DNA from: Pseudomonadales bacterium
GTDB lineage: Bacteria; Pseudomonadota; Gammaproteobacteria; Pseudomonadales; Azotimanducaceae
Length of the DNA: 57,628 nt
NCBI GenBank assembly: GCA_022825925.1
Contig: JAJDVW010000044.1
Coordinates: 1-57,628 of the forward strand
Reading direction: 5' to 3'
A program made the position numbers and the translations under genes. How positions within the stretch are numbered: the first letter of the stretch is position 1; every line of letters begins with the position of its first letter. Under the pieces are notes generated by a model. That model searched no databases. It saw only the letters and a list, made by a program, of their open reading frames with translations, and was not told the DNA's origin. Below are positions 52,335 through 57,628 of the stretch, in pieces.

Positions 52335-53343
52335 GCCCATGGCCGCCGCCGCACCGGCGGACGACAACCTCCTGCGGGTCGAGGGACTCAAGGTCCACTT
52401 CCCGGTGACGGAAGGCGTGGTCATGCAGAAGCGCGTGGGCTCTGTGAAGGCGGTCGACGGCGTCTCCTTCGCGCTCCACCGGGGCGAGACGTTCGGGCTC
52501 GTGGGCGAGAGCGGCTGCGGCAAGTCCACGACCGCGCTCGCCGTCCTGCGCATGCTGGAACCCACCGCCGGGCGCATCGTCTTCGAAGGCGAGGACGTGA
52601 CGCACCTCGGCCCGGCGCGGATGCGCCCGATCCGGCGCCGCATGCAGATGGTCTACCAGGACCCCTTCGGGTCGCTCAACCCGCGCATGAAGGTCCGCGA
52701 CATCGTCGGCGAGCCGCTCGTGGTCCACGGCCTCGCCACGGACCGGGCCGCCTACCGGGCCCGGGTGGACGAACTGATGGACCTCGTCGGCCTGCTGCCG
52801 GACATGGCGGACCGCTATCCCCACGAGTTCTCCGGCGGCCAGCGCCAGCGCATCGGCATCGCGCGGGCGCTGGCCCTCGAACCGAGTCTCCTCATCTGCG
52901 ACGAGCCGGTCTCGGCGCTCGACGTCTCGATCCAGGCCCAGGTCGTCAACCTGCTGATGGACCTGCAGGAACGCCTCGGCCTCACGTACCTGTTCATCGC
53001 CCACGACCTGTCCGTCGTGCGCCACATCAGCGACCGGATCGGCGTCATGTATCTCGGCCGGATCGTCGAGATCGCCTCGCGCGACGCGCTCTTCGCCGAG
53101 CCAAAGCATCCCTACACCCAGGCCCTGCTCGCGGCGGTGCCGCTGCCTGACCCCGCGCGCGAGGCGGCGCGGCCGGACGAACTCATCGCCGGCGAGGTGC
53201 CGAGCGTGCGCAACCCACCGGCGGGGTGCGGGTTTCACCCGCGCTGCCCGGAAGTCATGGAGCGCTGCCGCGGGCAGCGTCCGGAGCTCGCATCCCGGTT
53301 GCGTAGTCTGGTCGCCTGTCACTTGTATGACGACGGCGCCTGA
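52327..53343 (+). CDS. Dipeptide/oligopeptide-type ABC transporter ATPase (DppF/OppF)
   Basis: The second ATPase, 338 residues. Walker A is GESGCGKST (about 60-68), the signature [15 protein letters not shown], Walker [13 protein letters not shown] and switch histidine FIAHDLSVV. The C-terminus again has [15 protein letters not shown]. It overlaps the preceding gene by eight bases and completes the importer. The last gene of the run; the aldo/keto reductase follows convergently after 20 bases. Confidence 0.94.
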
Positions 53344-53363
53344 GGCGCCGGCGCTCCGCCACT

Positions 53364-54245
53364 TCAGACCGCGTCCGAAACCCCCCTTACGAACAGCGGC
53401 TCGATGCCGAGACGGCGGACGTCGTCGTCCATCGCGGCGTCGCTAGGATCGGCGGGAAGCTCGGCGGCCGCTTCCAGGGTGGGACGCAGCAGCGTGGTGT
53501 CGCTCGACGTGTTGAGGAACACGCCCGGTCGCGCCAGTACGAAGTGCACCGCCCGCCGCAGGGCCACGCCGTCGCGGATCGGGTGATACCAACTGTGCCG
53601 CGGCCCCTCGTCGGCTTCCGACCAGCGCCGGCGGGCGACGCTCTTGATGGTCTGGAAGGCGATGCCCCGCTCGCGACACGTCGCGTACAGGTCCTCGAAG
53701 TCCTTCGCGTACTCCGGCTGCGCGAGCATGGCGAAGTTGCAGGGCGCCAGTACCGAGTCGAACGGGAACTGGCGCAGGCTCTCGAGGTGCCGCGCCGGCG
53801 CGAACGTGCCATGGCCGGTCACCCCGATGAAACGCACGAGTCCCGCGTCCTTGGCGGCGACCAGCGCTTCGAGTGCGCCGCCCGGGCCGAGGGCTTCCTT
53901 CTGTTCCTCGGGTTCGACGAGGTTGTGCAACTGGATCAGGTCGACCCGTTCGACGCCGAGGCGCGTCAGCGAGCGCTCGAGGCTCTCCCTGGCGCCCGGT
54001 CCGTCCCGGTCCCCCGTCTTGGTGGCGAGGAAGAAGTCCTCGCGGTGGGTCTTCATCCACGGGGCGATGCGCAGCTCCGAGTCGCCGTAGCCTGCCGCCG
54101 TGTCGATGTGGTTGACGCCGAACTCGAGAAGCGTCTCGAGCACCGCGTTCGCGCGCTCCTGGCGCATCCGTCCGAGCGCGGCGGCGCCGAAGAGCGTGCG
54201 GCTGCTCAGGTGCCCCGTGGCGCCGAAGGGGATCCGCTCGATCAT
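53364..54245 (-). CDS. Aldo/keto reductase
   Basis: A 293-residue NADPH-dependent reductase of the aldo/keto reductase superfamily. The fold and catalytic residues are visible: Asp in HIDTAAGYGDSE with Tyr (about 45-56), Lys in FLATKTGDR and His in LIQLHNL. The start ATG at 54245 has an AGGA five bases upstream; a longer frame upstream lacks similarity. It converges with the transporter cluster, which suggests, but does not prove, a shared substrate pathway. Confidence 0.88.
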   Translation of the reverse strand: MIERIPFGATGHLSSRTLFGAAALGRMRQERANAVLETLLEFGVNHIDTAAGYGDSELRIAPWMKTHREDFFLATKTGDRDGPGARESLERSLTRLGVERVDLIQLHNLVEPEEQKEALGPGGALEALVAAKDAGLVRFIGVTGHGTFAPARHLESLRQFPFDSVLAPCNFAMLAQPEYAKDFEDLYATCRERGIAFQTIKSVARRRWSEADEGPRHSWYHPIRDGVALRRAVHFVLARPGVFLNTSSDTTLLRPTLEAAAELPADPSDAAMDDDVRRLGIEPLFVRGVSDAV

Positions 54246-54279
54246 CGTCCTGGGGTCTCCGTGTCGCGGAAGGGGCCGT

Positions 54280-54714
54280 TCAGCCGACGGGGCTGACCGC
54301 AGGCGTGTCTTCGCCGGGACGCCTGGGCACGACGCTCGGCCGCGTGACCACGTACCCGGCGACACCGGCCAGCGTGGCGCCGACCAGCGCGGTGGCGAGC
54401 CAGCCGTCCGTCGCCAGCGCGACCAGGACCACGGCGAGGGCCATGCCGACCACGGCGAGCGTCTTCGCCCGCCGCGAGATGATGCGGTGCTGCTGCCAGG
54501 CCGCGAGGGGCGGACCGAAGCGCGGGTGCGCGAGAAGCTTCCGCGCGAGGCGCGGCGACCCCCGTGTGAAGCACGCGAGGGCGAGGATGAGGAAAAGGGT
54601 CGTGGGCAGCAGCGGCACCAGCGCGCCCACGGCCGCGATGCCTACGCACACGCATCCCGCTGCCTTCCACGCGAGTGCGGTGTGTGCCGTGGGTGCTGCG
54701 GCCTTCCCGTTCAT
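54280..54714 (-). CDS. DUF454 (YbaN-like) membrane protein
   Basis: A 144-residue inner-membrane protein of the DUF454/YbaN family, with helices at about 15-37, 38-50 and two more at 84-100 and 103-122. The family motif LPTTLFLILALACFTRGSPRLARKLLAHPRFGP is present. Its function is unknown. It lies 34 bases upstream of the aldo/keto reductase gene on the same strand and may be cotranscribed with it. Confidence 0.85.
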   Translation of the reverse strand: MNGKAAAPTAHTALAWKAAGCVCVGIAAVGALVPLLPTTLFLILALACFTRGSPRLARKLLAHPRFGPPLAAWQQHRIISRRAKTLAVVGMALAVVLVALATDGWLATALVGATLAGVAGYVVTRPSVVPRRPGEDTPAVSPVG

Positions 54715-54784
54715 GACGACGGCATTTTAGCCGGGAGGGGCGCCCCATGGCCGACGCCGTGCTGGAGCGGCTGCGCTCGGCCGC

Positions 54785-55156
54785 CTAGATCAGACTGCAG
54801 CCGTAGTCGGCGAAACGACGGTCGGAGCTCATCAACCGGAAGCTCCGCGCCATGCTCTGTACGATGAGCATCCGGTCGAAAGGATCGCGATGGTGGAAGG
54901 GGAGATCCTTCAGAAGAACGGCATCCGCAGCGGAGAAGTCCAGCAACTCGAGCCCCAACTGCTCGGCGCAGTCGAACACGTCATGATCGAAGCGCAGTTT
55001 GCCGAGCGATGCCTTGATCATGATCTCGGCGATCGAAACGGAACTCAGATAGACGATGTTCGCACGGCTCTCGAGTTCGCTTCTTTGCCTCGGCGACAGG
55101 CGTTCGGGTGTGGCCGTCGCCCAGATGAGCACGTGCGTATCGACTAGGATTCGCAA
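54785..55156 (-). CDS. PIN-domain toxin (VapC-like)
   Basis: A 123-residue PIN-domain ribonuclease, the toxin of a toxin-antitoxin pair. Acidic active-site residues are seen in MRILVDTHVLIW (Asp6), SVSIAEIMIK (Glu43), FHHRDPFDRMLIVQS (Asp near 90 and 94) and SSDRRF. It overlaps the antitoxin gene by 13 bases and is coupled to it. This PIN subgroup normally pairs with Phd/YefM-type antitoxins, as it does here. Confidence 0.9.
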   Translation of the reverse strand: MRILVDTHVLIWATATPERLSPRQRSELESRANIVYLSSVSIAEIMIKASLGKLRFDHDVFDCAEQLGLELLDFSAADAVLLKDLPFHHRDPFDRMLIVQSMARSFRLMSSDRRFADYGCSLI

Positions 55157-55389
55157 TGGTCGTCGCCGTAGAACATGCTCTCGATCTCCGCGTCCTCGTC
55201 AAACAGGGCCGCGTCCGGAACGTCGATCTGGCCTCTCAGAACACCCAGCTTGCGCTTTCCTTCCGGGGTATGGGGGACCAGGTCGGCAATCGGCAGGTTG
55301 TTCTTGGCGATGACCACCTTCTCGCCGTGGTAGACGCGATCGATGAGCTTCGAGAGCTGCGCCTTGGCCTCTGAGATGTTGACGATCAT
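55144..55389 (-). CDS. Phd/YefM-family antitoxin
   Basis: An 81-residue antitoxin with the Phd-type DNA-binding N-terminus (VNISEAKAQLSKLIDRVYHGEKVVIAKNN) and a flexible acidic C-terminus (ALFDEDAEIESMF) that would cover the toxin active site. It should repress its own promoter through the dyad at 55427-55441. It is upstream of and overlapping the PIN toxin gene. Confidence 0.9.
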   Translation of the reverse strand: MIVNISEAKAQLSKLIDRVYHGEKVVIAKNNLPIADLVPHTPEGKRKLGVLRGQIDVPDAALFDEDAEIESMFYGDDHCES

Positions 55390-55426
55390 CCGCCGGTCTC
55401 CCCTCTGAGGTTGCTCGGACCGTACA

Positions 55427-55461
55427 TGGTCTATAAGACCACTTCAGGTCTGGTTGGTCAA
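55427..55461 (-). promoter_or_regulatory. Promoter and operator of the Phd/PIN pair
   Basis: On the minus strand TTGACC (55456-55461) and TCTTAT (55433-55438) are 17 bases apart. The dyad TGGTCT-ATA-AGACCA (55427-55441) overlaps the -10 element, the expected place for autorepression by the antitoxin. Confidence 0.55.
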
Positions 55462-55464
55462 TGT

Positions 55465-55496
55465 GGTAGGAGGACGCATGTCGGTAGGAGGACGCA
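55465..55496 (+). repeat. Tandem 18-bp direct repeat
   Basis: GGTAGGAGGACGCA occurs at 55465-55478 and again at 55483-55496, period 18. It lies between the two toxin-antitoxin loci and upstream of the VapB-like gene. Confidence 0.75.
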
Positions 55497-55581
55497 CCGG
55501 CGTGGATTGATGCTTGATGCAGCGTTTGATGCGCGACTCGGCGGTCGTTACGCTTCCCCAAGACGCTTCAGGGTCGAGCCG

Positions 55582-55824
55582 ATGCGGACTACGTTGAACA
55601 TCGACGCCGACGTTCTGATGGCGGCAAAGGAACTCGCCCGTCGCGAGCGAAAGACGGTTGGCGAGTGTGTCTCGGAGCTTGTCCGGGAGGCCCTGCGTCA
55701 TCGCGGCGCGAAGGGCTCCGATCGTGCGGAACACGACGTCTTCGGCTTCCGGGCCATTCCGGCAGGGCGCGCCGTCGTTTCGAACATGCTGGTAGACGAA
55801 CTCCGCGAGGATCTCGGGATCTGA
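55582..55824 (+). CDS. VapB-like antitoxin (ribbon-helix-helix type)
   Basis: An 80-residue antitoxin. The N-terminus (MRTTLNIDADVLMAAKELARRERKTVGECVSELVREALR) is a ribbon-helix-helix DNA-binding domain, and the C-terminus (VFGFRAIPAGRAVVSNMLVDELREDLGI) is the toxin-binding tail of VapB. The frame is open upstream, but the ATG at 55582 gives the family N-terminus. Its partner toxin downstream is reduced to a C-terminal fragment. Confidence 0.82.
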   Translation: MRTTLNIDADVLMAAKELARRERKTVGECVSELVREALRHRGAKGSDRAEHDVFGFRAIPAGRAVVSNMLVDELREDLGI

Positions 55825-56025
55825 ACGCGCGCCTTCCTCGACGATGTGAGTCTGCTCGATGACTCCGTGGTAGATCGGCGCCACTGGCTCGGCCACCGGC
55901 AGCTCACGGATACGTATCTGCTCGCCCTCGCCGTGCAGCACGGTGCCCCGTTCGTCACCGTGGACCGGGCGGTCTGGTTGGCCTCGGTGCGAGGCGCCAC
56001 CGAGGAGTTCCTCGTCACCATCTGA
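55825..56025 (+). pseudogene. VapC PIN-domain toxin remnant
   Basis: Directly after the VapB stop codon, in the same frame, a 66-codon stretch encodes the C-terminal half of a VapC toxin: SLLDDSVVDRRHWLGHRQLTDTYLLALAVQHG (cited in parts), then PFVTVDRAV and a final EFLVTI before the TGA at 56023. The TDxYLLALA and TxDR motifs are characteristic of PIN domains, but the N-terminal half with the first catalytic Asp and Glu is missing. No start codon with a ribosome binding site is seen; GTG 55846 could start a fragment. A deletion joined the vapB end to the vapC middle. Confidence 0.75.
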
Positions 56026-56095
56026 ACCTCGCGGTTCGGGCGCCGTTTCAGTCCGCTCCCGTCGCCGAAAGAGGAGACCGGCGGGTCGACCGGAT

Positions 56096-56104
56096 TGATA
56101 CACT
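56096..56104 (+). promoter_or_regulatory. Extended -10 element before the deazaflavin oxidoreductase gene
   Basis: TGATACACT fits TGnTAnnnT and lies 33 bases before the start at 56138. It closely resembles the element at 45533-45541. Confidence 0.4.
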
Positions 56105-56137
56105 GATCGCTGTCTGCAACCACGATCAGGATGCGCC

Positions 56138-56572
56138 ATGGCCGAGTACGTACCAAGCCCGATCAAGTGGGTCCGCGACCAGGTGGAACTGTACGAGGGC
56201 AGCGGCGGCACCGAAGGCACGAATCTCCTCGACACGGGGCTTCCGGTCGTCATCGTCACGCACCGGGGGAACCGGACGGGGTCGATCCGCAAGACGCCCC
56301 TGATGCGCGTCAAGGACGGCGACGGCTACGTCCTGGTCGCGTCCCAGGGGGGCGCGCCGAAGAACCCGGTGTGGGTCTACAACCTCCGTGAGGACCCGAG
56401 CGTGGAGATCCGCGACCGGACCGAGGTCACGCCGATGCGGGTGCGCGAGGTGGAGGACGCCGCGGAACGGGAACGGCTGTGGGCGCTCTGCGTGGAGGCG
56501 TTCCCGCCCTACGAGGAGTACCAGGGCAAGACGTCCCGCACGATCCCGGTCTTCCTCGCGGAGCCCGTCTGA
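56138..56572 (+). CDS. Nitroreductase/deazaflavin-dependent oxidoreductase family protein
   Basis: A 144-residue split-beta-barrel flavin/deazaflavin-binding protein of the Ddn-like family. The pattern LPVVIVTHRGNRTGSIRKTPLMRV, YVLVASQGGAPKNPVWVYNL and the C-terminal YEEYQGKTSRTIPVFLAEP (read in parts) is characteristic. Relatives in actinobacteria use cofactor F420; whether this organism has F420 cannot be told from the window. It is followed after two bases by the DUF2277 gene. Confidence 0.87.
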   Translation: MAEYVPSPIKWVRDQVELYEGSGGTEGTNLLDTGLPVVIVTHRGNRTGSIRKTPLMRVKDGDGYVLVASQGGAPKNPVWVYNLREDPSVEIRDRTEVTPMRVREVEDAAERERLWALCVEAFPPYEEYQGKTSRTIPVFLAEPV

Positions 56573-56574
56573 CC

Positions 56575-56841
56575 ATGTGCCGGAACATCAGGACGCTGTA
56601 CAACTTCGAGCCGCCGGCCACCGACGAGGAGATCCACGCGTCGGCGCTGCAGTTCGTGCGCAAGCTGAGCGGCTTCCACAAGCCCTCGCGGGCCAACGAA
56701 GCCATCTTCGACCGGGCGGTGGGAGAGGTGACGCTGGCGGCCGAGCGGCTGCTGGCCGACCTGGTCACGAACGCGCCGAAGCGCAACCGGGAGGAAGAGG
56801 CGGCCAAGGCGAAGGCGCGGGCGGCAAAGCGTTTCGCCTGA
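56575..56841 (+). CDS. DUF2277 family protein
   Basis: An 88-residue protein beginning MCRNIRTLYNFEPPATDEEI, the DUF2277 signature, with a C-terminal basic tail (NREEEAAKAKARAAKRF). The function is unknown. The start ATG lies two bases after the preceding stop, so the two genes are coupled. The family is often found beside deazaflavin-type oxidoreductases. Confidence 0.85.
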   Translation: MCRNIRTLYNFEPPATDEEIHASALQFVRKLSGFHKPSRANEAIFDRAVGEVTLAAERLLADLVTNAPKRNREEEAAKAKARAAKRFA

Positions 56842-56853
56842 CGGCTCGCACAG

Positions 56854-56873
56854 GGGCGGGCTTGTTCCCGCCC
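56854..56873 (+). terminator. Hairpin after the DUF2277 gene
   Basis: GGGCGGG (56854-56860) pairs with CCCGCCC (56867-56873) around CTTGTT, 12 bases after the stop codon. It is a probable transcript end, followed by the palindromic repeat at 56910. Confidence 0.5.
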
Positions 56874-56909
56874 GTGTCGGAGTCGGAGAAAAAAGCACCG
56901 GCAACGGGG

Positions 56910-56955
56910 GCAGTTTCGCGCCAGCGAAACTGCAACGCGACCCGCCGGGGTCGCG
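56910..56955. repeat. Palindromic repeat element, copy 2
   Basis: GCAGTTTCGC/GCGAAACTGC with loop GCCA (56910-56933) and CGCGACCC/GGGTCGCG with loop GCCG (56936-56955). The first hairpin shares 20 identical bases with 38627-38646, and the second shares its stem with 38669-38686. The order and orientation of the two stems are the same in both copies. Confidence 0.75.
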
Positions 56956-57021
56956 CCGGGACGGGACGAGCCCACCCCCGCAGCGTAGTTCTGTGGGGGT
57001 TCAGGACGATGCCAAAAGTCC

Positions 57022-57067
57022 TTTATTGTTTTACTAAACAATAACTTATTGCGACATCGCATGTCGC
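57022..57067. repeat. AT-rich hairpin pair upstream of the integrase
   Basis: TTATTGTTT (57023-57031) pairs with AAACAATAA (57036-57044), loop TACT, and GCGACAT (57051-57057) pairs with ATGTCGC (57061-57067), loop CGC. This is the most AT-rich spot in the window and lies 50 bases before the integrase start; an attachment site, a terminator or an integrase operator are all possible. Confidence 0.5.
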
Positions 57068-57118
57068 GTCGGCACACTGCTTCTCAACGCTCCTTTGTAA
57101 CCGTGAAAGGAACGGGAA

Positions 57119-57628
57119 GTGAACAATCGACCCCTCATGCTGTCCGCCACCTTCGTCAGAAACGTCAACCTGCCCGGTCGCTACGGCGACGGCCGCGGCG
57201 GTCTCGGACTCGGCCTGCTGGTCAGGCCCGCGCTCCGCGGCGGCCTCAACAAGTCCTGGACACAGAGCGTCCGCATCGACGGCAGGCCCACCAGCCTCGG
57301 CCTCGGCCGCTATCCCGTCGGCACCCTCGCCATGGCCCGCGAACGGGCGCTCGGCAACGCGCGCACCATCGCTCAGGGCCGCGACCCGCGCCGCTCGACG
57401 AAGGACGTGCCCACTTTCGCACAGGCGCTCGAGACTGTCATCGCGATCCACGCGCCGGGCTGGAAGGACCGGGCCGGGTCCGTACGCCAGTGGCGCAGTA
57501 GCCTCGCCCGCTACGCACTGCCGCCAAGAGCGTCGACGCGGTGACCGCCGCCGACGTCATGGACGTGCTGCTGCCCATCTGGTCCACGAAGCGAGTTACC
57601 GCTTCGCGCGTGCGCCAGCGCATCGGCG
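57119..57628 (+). pseudogene. Tyrosine-integrase N-terminus, frameshifted and cut by the window end
   Basis: The first 134 codons encode a phage/island integrase N-terminal arm-binding domain (DUF4102-like): LPGRYGDGRGGLGLGLLV, SWTQSVRIDGRP, LGLGRYPVGTLAMARERAL, then TFAQALETVIAIHAPGWKD of the core-binding domain. After LARYALP near 57522 the frame breaks; the continuing family sequence (AKSVDAVTAADVMDVLLPIW, TKRVTASRVRQRIG) is read from 57523 in another frame to the window end. A small deletion around 57520-57525 fits. Without the catalytic domain in view the state of the gene beyond 57628 is unknown. Integrases of this type mark genomic island ends. Confidence 0.8.

Noticed and set aside
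57022..57067. A tRNA gene serving as the integrase attachment site
   Set aside because: The two hairpins do not form a cloverleaf and no T-loop GTTCGA-like sequence or acceptor stem is present.

Overview
The window is a high-GC, densely packed chromosomal segment, most likely from a gammaproteobacterium. The evidence is gene order: ponA diverging from pilMNOPQ-aroK-aroB, then rpmE/priA, a SPOR protein, hslVU-DUF971-ubiE-ubiB-tatABC, and glnA-(DUF4124)-ntrB-ntrC. These blocks occur in the same order in Pseudomonas-like genomes, where gltBD also lies near aroB. Type IV pili, ubiquinone synthesis, Tat export and a TonB-dependent receptor indicate an aerobic Gram-negative cell. No species can be named from the sequence. 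No rRNA, tRNA or CRISPR array was seen.

Layout. 1-81: a 16-bp perfect inverted repeat at the window edge. 122-2854: malate dehydrogenase, a NUDIX hydrolase, an ABC-type ATPase and a small membrane protein. 3159-7645: a phytanoyl-CoA-dioxygenase-like enzyme and an alpha/beta hydrolase, convergent with a TonB receptor that carries EF-hand-like calcium loops. 7785-13862: glutamate synthase gltBD. 14089-16116: an EF-G-like GTPase. 16130-22154 (minus): pilMNOPQ-aroKB, transcribed away from ponA (22209-24833). 24885-28883: an M48 protease, rpmE and priA. 28964-35982: SPOR protein, hslVU, DUF971, ubiE, ubiB, tatABC. 36071-37255: a DUF4143-type ATPase behind a dyad-rich leader. 37606-39124 (minus): a deacetylase and dtd. 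39170-40445: a PP-loop/NFACT-R protein paired with a TusA-like protein.

40446-45509 is a nitrogen-control block. glnA has a good sigma-54 promoter with NtrC-like enhancer dyads upstream. ntrBC has its own near-consensus NtrC dyad and a second sigma-54-like promoter, so the regulators probably control both glnA and themselves. gltBD, on the same segment, completes the GS-GOGAT cycle.

45570-53343 is a tight seven-gene run: a PhyH-like dioxygenase with an unusual N-terminal domain, a Gfo/Idh/MocA oxidoreductase and a complete oligopeptide/dipeptide-type ABC importer. A convergent aldo/keto reductase follows. This looks like an uptake-and-modification cassette for an unknown small molecule and is the best candidate here for an undescribed pathway.

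54785-57628 looks like an accessory edge: a Phd/PIN toxin-antitoxin pair, a VapB with a decayed VapC, a deazaflavin-type oxidoreductase with a DUF2277 protein, palindromic repeats, an AT-rich hairpin pair and a frameshifted integrase cut by the window end. Start sites in this GC-rich sequence were chosen from ribosome binding sites, overlaps and family N-termini; many long opposite-strand reading frames are shadows and are left out.
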